Assembly: GCF_014297335.1 (NCBI RefSeq)
Contig: NZ_JACOQH010000002.1
Location: 62,001 to 126,000 of the forward strand
Source: Roseburia_D yibonii
GTDB taxonomy: Bacteria > Bacillota > Clostridia > Lachnospirales > Lachnospiraceae
Length of the DNA: 64,000 bases
Direction: 5' to 3'
Every line of letters starts with the position of its first letter. The stretch's first letter is position 1. The notes beneath the pieces were generated by a model that was not told where the DNA came from, made no database searches, and was given only the letters and a program-made list of their open reading frames with translations. Shown in pieces: positions 1-8,153 of this stretch. A program made the position numbers and the translations under genes.

Positions 1-1373
1 ATGCCGGAGACCAGGGACGGCTCAACGCGAACTGGCGAGCCGTGAATCAGTCGGGGGAGATGATAGATCGGAGCGAACGTGACATTATCCGTGCACGCGC
101 GAGAGATCTGGAACGCAACTCGGATATGATGAATGCAGTAGTAGGAGCGTTTGAACGGAACGTAGTAGGCGGCGGGTACACACTGCAGGCTAGGACACCG
201 GATGAAAAAACAAATAACCAATTAGAAAAATACTGGAAACAGTGGATAAAGAAGCAGAATTGTGATGTTACAAATCAGCAGAGCTTTAATCAGATGCTCC
301 GGATGTGTGTCCAGCGCAAAAAGGTGGATGGTGGGGTGCTGATACATAAGACTTATACGAGTGGTGGCGTGGTGCCATTTAAGTTACAACTACTAGAAGT
401 GGATGAACTTGAATCGGCGCAGATGACGCCACGAAAACAGGGAAATAAGGTGGTTGGTGGAATTGAGTACAATGGGTATAATCGACCGGAGGGGTACTGG
501 ATTAGACAGTATTCCGTAGATGGATTTTCGATCGAAGATCCGATTTACATCCCGGCAAAAGACATGATCTTTTATTTTACTAAAAAAAGACCGTCGCAGG
601 TCAGGGAGATATCAGACATGACAACGACGATGACCAGAATCCGGGACACAAATGAGTTTATAACTGCGGTATCCGTAAAGCAGAGGATCATGGCATGTCT
701 GTCGGTGTTTATCAAAAAAATAGCACCAGGCGGCGGGATAGGGCGTGGACTTAACAGCACCGGCGATCAGTACAACTATAACGGAAAAATGCTTGTACCT
801 GGAATGATTAAAGAACTGAATCCGGGAGAGGAAGTGGAGACAGTCAATCCGGGCGGACAGTCAGATGATGCAACGAATCATATAAAAACAATGCAGCATC
901 TGATTGGAGCGGGTCAGGGACTGTCGTATGAGGCAACAAGCCGGGATATGTCACAGACCAATTACTCATCCGCACGTCAAAGTATGATCGAGGATGACAT
1001 GACTTATGCAAAAGATAAAGAACTTTTGCAGGAAGTTATGGACGAAATATATGAGACATTTGTCATTTCCGGAGTGCTTTCCGGATTGTTTGAGATAAAA
1101 GACTTTTGGCAGAACAAAGAAGAATATCTGGCGCATGAATGGTTCCAGCAGCCAAAGCGTTGGATCGATCCTTTGAAGGAGAGCTCGGCAAACAAGACGG
1201 CGCTCCAGACGGGGCAGAAGACATTCCAGCAGATCTCGGCGGAAAACGGAAAAGACTGGCGGGAGCAGATCGAGGAGATGGCAAATGTGATCCAATATGG
1301 AAAAGAAAAAGGAGTAGAGATGGGAGGTGTGATCTATGGGCAGCAGTACAACGGACAGATCAATGATCCGTGA
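1..1373 (+). CDS. Phage portal protein, lambda-type family (5' end missing)
   Basis: The portal forms the dodecameric ring through which DNA enters and leaves the capsid. The open frame runs from position 3 without a start and continues through a GTG at 42 that might be mistaken for one. The residues before that GTG (GDQGRLNANWRAV) read as ordinary portal sequence, so the gene begins upstream of the window. The segment with RARARDLERNSDMMNAVV followed by VVGGGY matches the start of the conserved core of the lambda-type portal family. It overlaps the protease gene by 38 bases. The family assignment is by recall of motif and position, supported by the protease and capsid genes that follow. Confidence 0.87.
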   Translation, partial: AGDQGRLNANWRAVNQSGEMIDRSERDIIRARARDLERNSDMMNAVVGAFERNVVGGGYTLQARTPDEKTNNQLEKYWKQWIKKQNCDVTNQQSFNQMLRMCVQRKKVDGGVLIHKTYTSGGVVPFKLQLLEVDELESAQMTPRKQGNKVVGGIEYNGYNRPEGYWIRQYSVDGFSIEDPIYIPAKDMIFYFTKKRPSQVREISDMTTTMTRIRDTNEFITAVSVKQRIMACLSVFIKKIAPGGGIGRGLNSTGDQYNYNGKMLVPGMIKELNPGEEVETVNPGGQSDDATNHIKTMQHLIGAGQGLSYEATSRDMSQTNYSSARQSMIEDDMTYAKDKELLQEVMDEIYETFVISGVLSGLFEIKDFWQNKEEYLAHEWFQQPKRWIDPLKESSANKTALQTGQKTFQQISAENGKDWREQIEEMANVIQYGKEKGVEMGGVIYGQQYNGQINDP

Positions 1374-1929
1374 GTATAATGCAGGCATCCGGGCGTTGGG
1401 AGGCGAAGGAAACGAAAGAAAATTCGAATTGAGCTTTTCAAGCGAGGAGCCGTATACGCGGTACTGGGGAGTCGAAATCCTCGATCATGGGGAAGGATGC
1501 ATGGACTTAACCAGACTGCGGGAAATCGGATGTGTACTTTTTAACCACAACAGGGATGCGGTAATCGCAAAAGTAAACCGTGTCTGGACGGAAAACAACA
1601 GAGGAAAAGCGGAAATCGAATTTGATACCGATGAGGACGCGGAAAAAATTTACCAGAAAGTTAAAAGCGGAACATTAAAAGGTGTATCCGTAGGATATGT
1701 GGTAGATGCCTGGGAAGAGGTGTTAAATAACAAGGAGTCGGCGGACGGACGGTTCAAGGGACCGTGCCGGATAGCACGAAAATGGACGCCATACGAGATC
1801 TCAATCGTATCAGTCCCGGCGGATGCCACGGTTGGCGTCGGCAGACAGATGGAAAAGCCATCCGGACTGTTGGGGCTATATGAAAAACAGTTGCAGATCA
1901 ACAAAAAGAGAGCAGGAGGAAAAAGATGA
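1336..1929 (+). CDS. HK97-type prohead protease
   Basis: This serine protease cleaves the scaffold and capsid N-termini during head maturation. The protein has 197 residues, normal for the family. The likely catalytic residues are His71 in LFNHNRD and Ser118 in GVSVGY, spaced as in HK97-type prohead proteases. A C-terminal segment with ISIVSVPADATVGV is also typical. The ATG is preceded by GGGAGGTG, and the gene starts inside the end of the portal gene. Its TGA overlaps the ATG of the capsid gene (ATGA), so the three genes are translationally coupled. Confidence 0.92.
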   Translation: MGSSTTDRSMIREYNAGIRALGGEGNERKFELSFSSEEPYTRYWGVEILDHGEGCMDLTRLREIGCVLFNHNRDAVIAKVNRVWTENNRGKAEIEFDTDEDAEKIYQKVKSGTLKGVSVGYVVDAWEEVLNNKESADGRFKGPCRIARKWTPYEISIVSVPADATVGVGRQMEKPSGLLGLYEKQLQINKKRAGGKR

Positions 1930-3419
1930 ATTTAGAAGCAATGCTGGCGCGTCAGCAGGAACTTGTGGACGTGGCCAAAAAAGCGGGAAGAGATTTGAAC
2001 GAGGAAGAAAAGAGAGAATTTGATAAACTGACCACCGCAATCAGGAATTATGAGAAAAGCGAAGAGCCAACGTCAGGGGAAGAACGGCAGAAAGGTATCC
2101 AGGAAGAACGGCAGAGAGTGGCAGACATCAGCCAGTTATGCCGGGATTTTGGAACAGAAGCGGAAGAGTATATCAAAGATGGTAGTACCGTGGATGCGGT
2201 AAGAGCAGCAATCCTGGACAAGTTGAGAAAAGAAAACGGACCGATCGATCAGAGAGGAAGAGCTGATGTAACGGTGGATGAGCAGGACAAGTTTGTCAGA
2301 GCTGCGGCGGATGCAATGGTTATGAGAGGCGGAGTAGAAATCGAAAAGCCGGAGGAAGGCGCAAGAAGCCTTATGGGTATGGGACTTCGTGATCTGGCGA
2401 TTGAGTGCCTTGAAAGATCCGGAGATGGACAGAATATGTCAAGAAGATCAGCAGATGATGTTTACCAGACATTGATTTCACAGAGGGCGTACTTTAATCC
2501 GACAAATGCTTTTCCGGCGATTATGGATGCTGCGATCAACAAAGCGTATGTGGAGGGACACAGGACAGTAGCAGTTACGTTTGACAAGTGGACTAAAAAA
2601 GGAACCCTGAAAGACTTTAAAACACATGACAACAATTATCTGGCAGGACCGGCAGGAAAATTTATGGAAGTTAAGGAAGGCGGAGAGTTAGTACATGATA
2701 CTCCGAAGGATGCGAAACGCCCGGCAAGAAAACTGAAAACGTATGGGCGCCAGTTTACGATGTCACGTCAGGCGTTTATCAATGATGATATTGATTTCCT
2801 TTCGAAAGTCCCGGCAAAATATGCAGCCAGCGCGAGAAAGACGCAGAATACGCAGTGCTATGAGATCATGGTGGGGAATCCGGCTATTTACGATGGAAAA
2901 AAGCTGTTTGATAAAGACATACACAAAAACGTACTTGCAAAAGGAACCGGAATCACAAAAGAAGCGGTACAGACCATGTTTATGGCACTGCAGATGCAGA
3001 AAGATGAGTTTGGAGAGGCAATTATTGTCAGACCAGCATACATCGTTGTGCCCATTGGATATGGATTTGAGATGTATGAGCTTTTCTGGTCGCCGGTGGT
3101 AAATACATCCGGAAACACACAGGCAGTCAACCCACTGTATCGCTACAAGGAATCGATTGAAGTCATTGAGGATCCTACGCTGAATGCGCTTGGAGGAGAT
3201 GGAGCAATTCCGTGGTTTTTGATTGGCGACAAGTCGGATACAGACTTTGTCGAGGTCGATTACTTAAATGGAAATGAGATCCCACAGATCCGCAGAATGG
3301 AAACACCGGGGCAGCTTGGATTCGTATGGGACGTATATCTTGACTGGGGTATTACAGTGATGGACTGGAGAGGTGCAGTGATGAATCCTGGAATCAAGAT
3401 CAAAGCACCGTTGGAATAG
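1926..3419 (+). CDS. Phage major capsid protein with N-terminal scaffold segment
   Basis: The main head shell protein, 497 residues. The first 130 or so residues are highly charged and predicted helical (QQELVDVAKKAGRDLNEEEK), as expected for a scaffold or delta domain removed by the protease encoded just upstream. The shell part contains MSRQAFINDDIDFLSKVP, a motif typical of the HK97-fold capsid group related to Mu gpT, followed by a WDVYLDWGITVMDWRG C-terminal region. A GGAGG ribosome site precedes the ATG. The order portal, protease, capsid makes the call secure; the exact capsid subfamily is less certain. Confidence 0.9.
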   Translation: MNLEAMLARQQELVDVAKKAGRDLNEEEKREFDKLTTAIRNYEKSEEPTSGEERQKGIQEERQRVADISQLCRDFGTEAEEYIKDGSTVDAVRAAILDKLRKENGPIDQRGRADVTVDEQDKFVRAAADAMVMRGGVEIEKPEEGARSLMGMGLRDLAIECLERSGDGQNMSRRSADDVYQTLISQRAYFNPTNAFPAIMDAAINKAYVEGHRTVAVTFDKWTKKGTLKDFKTHDNNYLAGPAGKFMEVKEGGELVHDTPKDAKRPARKLKTYGRQFTMSRQAFINDDIDFLSKVPAKYAASARKTQNTQCYEIMVGNPAIYDGKKLFDKDIHKNVLAKGTGITKEAVQTMFMALQMQKDEFGEAIIVRPAYIVVPIGYGFEMYELFWSPVVNTSGNTQAVNPLYRYKESIEVIEDPTLNALGGDGAIPWFLIGDKSDTDFVEVDYLNGNEIPQIRRMETPGQLGFVWDVYLDWGITVMDWRGAVMNPGIKIKAPLE

Positions 3420-3432
3420 GAGGCGAAGGTAA

Positions 3433-3762
3433 ATGACGAAAGCAGAGTTTTGGCAGCGTGGCGAAGCGCTTGATTACGAAAACAGCACAACAAGTGTAAT
3501 CCCGGAAAACACAGTGATTGCGATCTCGACCAGAATCGGGATTGCGGGAACCAGCATTGCACCGGGAGACAAAGGAAGCCTGATCGTGGAGGGAGTCTTC
3601 GAGATCCCGAAGAAAGCGGAAGATGAAGCTGCAATGGGAGCCCTTGTGTATTTTGACGGAGAGCAGATCACAACGACCGCAGCCGGAAACACACCGGCTG
3701 GCTATGCGGCGTCTGCGGCAAAAGCCGGCGAAACAGAAATCCTCGTAAAACTGTTGGGGTAA
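3433..3762 (+). CDS. DUF2190-like capsid decoration or fibre protein
   Basis: A 109-residue protein directly after the capsid gene, where lambda gpD or capsid-fibre proteins are encoded. It contains PENTVIAISTRIGIAGTSIAPGDKGSLIVEGVFEIPK and an alternating beta-strand pattern that resembles the DUF2190 family, whose members decorate or stabilise the shell. An Ala/Gly-rich stretch (AAGNTPAGYAASAAKAG) lies near the end. The ribosome site is GGAGGCGAAGG. The role is inferred from family resemblance and position. Confidence 0.78.
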   Translation: MTKAEFWQRGEALDYENSTTSVIPENTVIAISTRIGIAGTSIAPGDKGSLIVEGVFEIPKKAEDEAAMGALVYFDGEQITTTAAGNTPAGYAASAAKAGETEILVKLLG

Positions 3763-3767
3763 AGTGT

Positions 3768-4004
3768 ATGGCGATAGCGATTAAAGAAATTTTATATAAC
3801 AACAAGCAGTATTATCCGGGAGATGAGCTCCCGGATGATGGACCGGTGAAAGAGTGGATAAACGCGGGATCCGCAGTGGAAAACGTGGAACCGGTTAAAA
3901 GAACACGGGCAAAAAGAGCTTCTGCAACGGCGGGACTTCCGGGGATTGCCATTCCGCCGTCAGGAGAGGACCTGGTGGGAAAGGTGCCGAAGCATGACGT
4001 TTAA
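3768..4004 (+). CDS. Small phage head-region protein, unknown function
   Basis: A 78-residue protein not recognised with confidence. It starts with a short beta-type segment (IKEILYNNKQYYPGDELP) seen in small phage proteins that lie between capsid and head-tail connector genes, then a basic Lys/Arg-Ala segment (KRTRAKRASATAG). It follows the decoration gene by 5 bases and overlaps the next gene by 11 bases, which supports real translation. It may be a joining or linker protein of the head vertex. Confidence 0.65.
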   Translation: MAIAIKEILYNNKQYYPGDELPDDGPVKEWINAGSAVENVEPVKRTRAKRASATAGLPGIAIPPSGEDLVGKVPKHDV

Positions 4005-4317
4005 AGAGCTGGTCCAACAGGATACAAAAGAAATATTTTTGAATTTTGACGAGTTTGGGGAAACCCATCTGGTCGATGGGGAAGAAAAAGTGATTATCAT
4101 CGACACAAATGAACTGGTAGAACGTGAAAAAAGAAGAGATATAAGTATGGCGGGCGTTTTTAAAAAGCGCCTGCTTTTTTACATCCAGGCGGAGGATCTT
4201 GGCGGAATGCCAAAGATTGGAGGTGTGATGCTGCTTGACAGGAAAAGCTATGTTGTCACAGATGCAATCAATGAGGATGGCATCTATTCGATATCACTGG
4301 AGGCGGCGAAGGCATGA
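3994..4317 (+). CDS. Phage head-tail joining-region protein
   Basis: A 107-residue protein starting at the ATG of MTFKELVQQD. A longer reading from 3946 lacks a ribosome site and would overlap the previous gene deeply, so the shorter start, preceded by GGGAAAGGTG, is preferred. It has a mixed alpha/beta pattern with KRLLFYIQAEDLGGMPKIGG. Its position between capsid and gp10-like genes is where head-tail connector or stopper proteins are encoded. The family is not firmly recognised; the role comes from synteny. Confidence 0.68.
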   Translation: MTFKELVQQDTKEIFLNFDEFGETHLVDGEEKVIIIDTNELVEREKRRDISMAGVFKKRLLFYIQAEDLGGMPKIGGVMLLDRKSYVVTDAINEDGIYSISLEAAKA

Positions 4318-4910
4318 TTGAGGTTAGAATCCCGGAGGAAAAGATCAATGAAATTGATAAAAAACTCCAGGAAGTACAGGAAAAAACACCGAATGAATTA
4401 AAAAAGGTTGTAAATGCAAGCGCCAAAGAAGCCAGAAAAGAGCTGGCCAAAGAAGTCCAAAAGCGCTATGCGAGTAAAAAGTATAACGCAAAGGGCATCA
4501 GAGAGCAGATCTCAATAGAAAATGCAACAGTTGGAAAAGTAGAGGCAACGCTGAAAGCAAAAGGCGAGGCTACGGAACTGGGGGACTTTAAAGTGTCAAA
4601 CATGACACCGGGAACCAGAAAGATGGTCAGAGCCAAGGTGCTGAGAAGCGGCGGTATGGAGAGGCTGTATGATGCATTTGTGGTGAGGTTTAAAAGCGGA
4701 CATGTAGCTGTGGTGGAAAGAGCGCACGGAAAGTATATGCGAGCGGCAAAAAAGAAAAATAAACACTGGGAAAAGCTGGAAAAGAAGTTATCCCCATCCG
4801 TGCCGCAGATGATCGGGCAGGCATATGACAAAGGAGATGTGGATCTGCAGCAGACGCTTTACAAAAAATTGGAAGAACATATTGGAGCAGTTTTGGGAGG
4901 AACTAAATGA
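4314..4910 (+). CDS. HK97 gp10-like tail or head-tail completion protein
   Basis: A 198-residue, very basic protein with Lys/Glu-rich helices at the start (EKINEIDKKLQEVQEKTPNE) and a core ending in FVVRFKSGHVAVVERAHG. This fits gp10-like minor proteins that join the tail to the head. It overlaps its neighbours on both sides by 4 bases (ATGA type), showing tight translational coupling within the morphogenesis operon. Confidence 0.75.
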   Translation: MIEVRIPEEKINEIDKKLQEVQEKTPNELKKVVNASAKEARKELAKEVQKRYASKKYNAKGIREQISIENATVGKVEATLKAKGEATELGDFKVSNMTPGTRKMVRAKVLRSGGMERLYDAFVVRFKSGHVAVVERAHGKYMRAAKKKNKHWEKLEKKLSPSVPQMIGQAYDKGDVDLQQTLYKKLEEHIGAVLGGTK

Positions 4911-5371
4911 CACCGATCGAGTTAGTAAAAGAACTTGCAGAGGAGCTGAGAAAAGTCACAGGGGAGCTGTATTTTGAAGATGAAAATACAAAACCTGTAA
5001 AAATGAATGTGTTTGAGTTTTCTCTACCGTACCAGAAGTATGACGATGAGGAAGAGCCGTTTCCATACATCGTGGTGACGTTGGATTCAGGATCCGCATC
5101 ACAGGAGATGGCGGAGAACGTTGCGGATGTGACACTGTACATTGGAATCCGGAAGGCGGATAAAATGAACGATGGGAAAAGACATGTGCTGGGCGTGATG
5201 CAGCGGATCACAGAACGGTTTGAAAAAAACAATATGCTCAAATGCTTTAGGCAGATTGGAAAGATCAGCTGGGCTTTGGATAGCGAGGATGCCTATCCGT
5301 ATTATTTTGGAGGTATGAGCATGAGATTCCAGATTTTTAAAATTGAGAGAGAGGAGAGCATTTACGCATGA
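4907..5371 (+). CDS. Phage tail terminator-like protein
   Basis: A 154-residue protein in the slot just before the sheath gene, usually filled by a tail terminator or completion protein. The sequence has a helix (IELVKELAEELRKVTGELYF), an acidic loop (YQKYDDEEEPFPYIVV) and a C-terminal strand-rich part (YPYYFGGMSMRFQIFKIE), consistent with small gpU/gp17-like folds. Four-base overlaps with both neighbours tie it into the same translation unit. The function is inferred mainly from position. Confidence 0.66.
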   Translation: MTPIELVKELAEELRKVTGELYFEDENTKPVKMNVFEFSLPYQKYDDEEEPFPYIVVTLDSGSASQEMAENVADVTLYIGIRKADKMNDGKRHVLGVMQRITERFEKNNMLKCFRQIGKISWALDSEDAYPYYFGGMSMRFQIFKIEREESIYA

Positions 5372-5673
5372 GCGAGGCAAAAGGGAAAGAACAGGCAGTG
5401 AAAACGGCAGAACAGGTAGTAAAGCCTGCTGACCGGTCAAATGTAAAAACGGGATCGGTCGTTTACATGGGACCGTCAATTAAAAATGTAATGCAGGAGG
5501 GAACGGTGTTTACCAACGGGTATCCAGAAAAAGTAAAGGCGTATCTGGAGGCACACCCGATCGCAAAGGAACTGATCGTTGCGACGTCGCAAATGGCAGC
5601 AGTGAAAAAAGAACTGAGAGATGTTAATTCGGCGCGCTCGATTTTTTATGAAAAAATGAAAGGAGAACTGTAA
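5368..5673 (+). CDS. Small phage protein before the tail sheath, unknown function
   Basis: A 101-residue protein, not recognised. It has a Lys/Glu/Ala-rich start and a C-terminal helix (SQMAAVKKELRDVNSARSIF). Its stop overlaps the ATG of the sheath gene, and its own start overlaps the previous stop. Small genes of this type are common immediately upstream of sheath genes in clostridial myoviruses, but no specific function can be assigned. Confidence 0.62.
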   Translation: MSEAKGKEQAVKTAEQVVKPADRSNVKTGSVVYMGPSIKNVMQEGTVFTNGYPEKVKAYLEAHPIAKELIVATSQMAAVKKELRDVNSARSIFYEKMKGEL

Positions 5674-7124
5674 TGTACAAGCATGGTATTAAGATCAATG
5701 AAAATCCGACAGAGACCGTGAAGCCCAAGGAAGGAACATCGGGGATCGCAGTGGTGATCGGAACATCACCGATCAATCTGTTAGATGATCCGAAAAAGGC
5801 GGTCAACAAACCGATTGCGGTGAGAAGCTACGAAGAGGCTGTAAAGAAGATGGGGTACTCGGAAGACTATGAAAAATACACGATCTCGCAGAGTATATAC
5901 GCGAGCTTTAAGCAGTTTAGCGTGGCACCGATCGTGTTAATCAATGTACTGGATCCGGCGCGCCACAAAGAAGCGGTCACGGAGCAGGAGGTCAAGGTCG
6001 AAAACAGACAGGCTACGTTAAAGAAAAGCGGGATGCTGATGAAAGCCCTCGTGGTAAAAAAAGAGGACGCAGAGTTAAAGAGTGGAACGGATTACATTGC
6101 CACATTCGATGAGGATGGATATGTTGTGATTTCGCTGTTGGAATCAGGATCTGCAGGCGCGGCAACTACGCTTAAAGTATCTGGAGACAGGATCGCTCCG
6201 GAAAAGGTGACTGCGCAGGACATCATTGGCGGATATGATGCAGTTACGGGAAAAGAGACTGGTATGGCGTGCATCCGTCAGGTGTTCCCAAGCACAGGGC
6301 TTGTGCCGGGGCTGTTGATCGCGCCGGGATGGTCAAAAGACGCAAATGTAGGTGCAGCGTTGATCTCCAAATGTAAAGAGGTTAATGGTTTATTCCGCGC
6401 TTTCGCGGTGATTGACATTAGCACCGCGAAGGCGACGAAGTATGAGGATGTCGCCAAGGAGAAAGAAGCGTGTGGATTTGACAGCGAAGATGCCGCGGTG
6501 CTGTGGCCAATGATCGCAGTAGGAGACCGCAAATTCGCTTACAGCGCGTTATATGCTGCAAAATTAGCCGCAAATGATATGGCCAATGATGATGTGGTTG
6601 CGATCTCGGCATCCAATCAGGATATTGGGGCCACAGCGGCGGTACTGGAAGACGGTACGGAAGTGACACTGGATGAGATGCAGGCGAATGAGCTGAATGC
6701 GATCGGTGTCGTGACGGTAAATAATTTCGCCGGAAAAATCTATACCTGGGGCAATAATACATCCGCGTATCCGCGCGTAACAGATGTCAAAGACCGCCGG
6801 ATTGGATGCCGGAGATTCTTTTCATGGTGGGGAAATCGTTTCATTCTGGACTACCATGAGTATATTGACAGTCCGGCAACGATCAAAAAGATTGAGGCTC
6901 TGGTGGACACGGAAAATATCAAAGGGAATAGCCTTGCGGCGCAGGGGAAATGTGCGGGAGCAAGCATCTCATTTGATGCATCGCAGGTTGACACAGAAGA
7001 TCTCATTGAAGGGAACATTGAGTTCACACAGAAACTGGCTCCATATACACCAATGGAGTATATCACTAATACGCTTGAGTTTGACACAAGCATGCTCGAA
7101 GCGGAATTTGAAGGAGGAAACTAA
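5673..7124 (+). CDS. Phage tail sheath protein
   Basis: The contractile outer tube of the tail, 483 residues. The N-terminus has the pattern of sheath proteins (GTSGIAVVIGTSPINLLDDP), and the C-terminal region (FTQKLAPYTPMEYITNTLEFDTS) matches the conserved sheath end that links neighbouring subunits. A GWSKDANVGAAL segment and a WGNNTS segment lie in the middle. Together with the tube gene immediately downstream it shows that the phage has a contractile tail. Confidence 0.94.
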   Translation: MYKHGIKINENPTETVKPKEGTSGIAVVIGTSPINLLDDPKKAVNKPIAVRSYEEAVKKMGYSEDYEKYTISQSIYASFKQFSVAPIVLINVLDPARHKEAVTEQEVKVENRQATLKKSGMLMKALVVKKEDAELKSGTDYIATFDEDGYVVISLLESGSAGAATTLKVSGDRIAPEKVTAQDIIGGYDAVTGKETGMACIRQVFPSTGLVPGLLIAPGWSKDANVGAALISKCKEVNGLFRAFAVIDISTAKATKYEDVAKEKEACGFDSEDAAVLWPMIAVGDRKFAYSALYAAKLAANDMANDDVVAISASNQDIGATAAVLEDGTEVTLDEMQANELNAIGVVTVNNFAGKIYTWGNNTSAYPRVTDVKDRRIGCRRFFSWWGNRFILDYHEYIDSPATIKKIEALVDTENIKGNSLAAQGKCAGASISFDASQVDTEDLIEGNIEFTQKLAPYTPMEYITNTLEFDTSMLEAEFEGGN

Positions 7125-7127
7125 GAT

Positions 7128-7643
7128 ATGGATTATCCGTCAGTTATTAACCAGTTTAATGTATACAACGCAGGCAACAGGTTGATTGGATTAACAGGAG
7201 AAGTATCACTCCCGGAGATCAACTCGAAAACGACGACAGTCAATGGAGCCGGAATCCTTGGAGATATCGAAGAACCGGTAATCGGCCAGATGGAGAGTAT
7301 GAAGATCACGATTCCATTTCTGACGATCACAAAGGGGTACTTTGAGTTGTGCGATCAGCTCAATGCGGTAAGTCTTACCCTGCGCGGGGGAATCCAGACC
7401 ATGGACACAGAAACGGCGGCTGCAAAGATGCAGCAGATGCGTGTTGTAGTAAGAGGTAAAATGGCATCCTTTACGCCGGGAAAAGTAAAGGGAGCAGAGC
7501 AGATGGGAAGCTCCGTAACGCTGGAACTGTTGTATTTTATGGTAGAGCTGGAAGGCGAAAAGATGGTCGAGGTAGATAAACTCAACAGCATTTTTGCTGT
7601 AAACGGAAAAGATATGCTGGCACCGATCAGAAATATGTGCTAA
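7128..7643 (+). CDS. Phage major tail tube protein (P2 FII type)
   Basis: The inner tube of the tail, 171 residues, the usual length for the P2 FII family. It contains FNVYNAGNRLIGLTGEVSLPEI at the start and GIQTMDTETAAAKMQQMRVVVRGK in the middle, typical of this family. It lies 3 bases after the sheath gene, the standard sheath-tube pair. The predominance of beta strands agrees with the barrel fold of tube proteins. Confidence 0.93.
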   Translation: MDYPSVINQFNVYNAGNRLIGLTGEVSLPEINSKTTTVNGAGILGDIEEPVIGQMESMKITIPFLTITKGYFELCDQLNAVSLTLRGGIQTMDTETAAAKMQQMRVVVRGKMASFTPGKVKGAEQMGSSVTLELLYFMVELEGEKMVEVDKLNSIFAVNGKDMLAPIRNMC

Positions 7644-7653
7644 GGAGGATAAC

Positions 7654-8004
7654 ATGAGCGAAGAAAAGAAAGAGACCAAAATCGAAGAAAAAGAAGCTGC
7701 AGTAGTGGAACAGAAGGAGACAGACATGATGCTGTCAAGAGCCTATAAGTTTGAGGGACAGACTTATGAGAAACTGGATCTCAGCGGTATGGAGGATCTG
7801 ACTGCACAGGATATGATCGATGCATCCAGATACATGAGGAGGATCGGGTTTAGCAATATGGACGAGGAGATGGATCTGCCGTATGCACTTTTTATGGCGT
7901 CAAAGGTAACAGGCTTACCGATTGAGTTTTTCGATGCATTAAAACCGTATGACGCGATCCGGATCCGCGGACGGATGCTGCGTTTTTTCTACAATCCGGC
8001 TTAA
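7654..8004 (+). CDS. Tail assembly chaperone, short form (G / P2 E type)
   Basis: A 116-residue protein located between tube and tape-measure genes, the fixed place of tail assembly chaperones that coat the tape measure protein. It has an acidic N-terminal tail (EEKKETKIEEKEAAVVEQKE) and a core with LTAQDMIDASRYMRRIGF and VTGLPIEFFDALKPYDAIRI, like P2/Mu-type chaperones. The ribosome site AAGGAGGATAAC is strong. The last codons contain a T TTT TTC slippery heptamer at 7983-7989; a -1 shift there continues into the long form described separately. Confidence 0.86.
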   Translation: MSEEKKETKIEEKEAAVVEQKETDMMLSRAYKFEGQTYEKLDLSGMEDLTAQDMIDASRYMRRIGFSNMDEEMDLPYALFMASKVTGLPIEFFDALKPYDAIRIRGRMLRFFYNPA

Positions 8005-8153
8005 CACCCGGTGACGCGGACATTGTAAAAAAAACAATAATAACACTATCGATCCGCTTACGGACAGGAATTGACTATTTGTCAGGCCTGTCCGTTTTTG
8101 ATCTGGCGGATCTGATTAGGGAGGTATCGGAGCTTGGGAAAAAACGGCGGTAA
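7654..8153 (+). CDS. Tail assembly chaperone, -1 frameshift long form (GT / E+E' type)
   Basis: After decoding TTC at 7987-7989, a -1 slip on T TTT TTC continues translation from 7989 for 54 more codons to TAA at 8151-8153, giving 166 residues. The extension reads as true coding sequence, with hydrophobic helices containing DADIVKKTIITLSIRL and LSGLSVFDLADLIREVSELG, and has no credible start of its own. It fills the otherwise unexplained 129 bases before the tape measure gene. P2 makes E+E' by a -1 shift on a similar T run, and lambda makes G-T this way. The shift itself is inferred. Confidence 0.8.

Noticed and set aside
42..1373. GTG at 42 as the true start of the portal gene
   Set aside because: The same frame is open to position 3 and reads as conserved portal sequence before the GTG, and no ribosome site precedes it.
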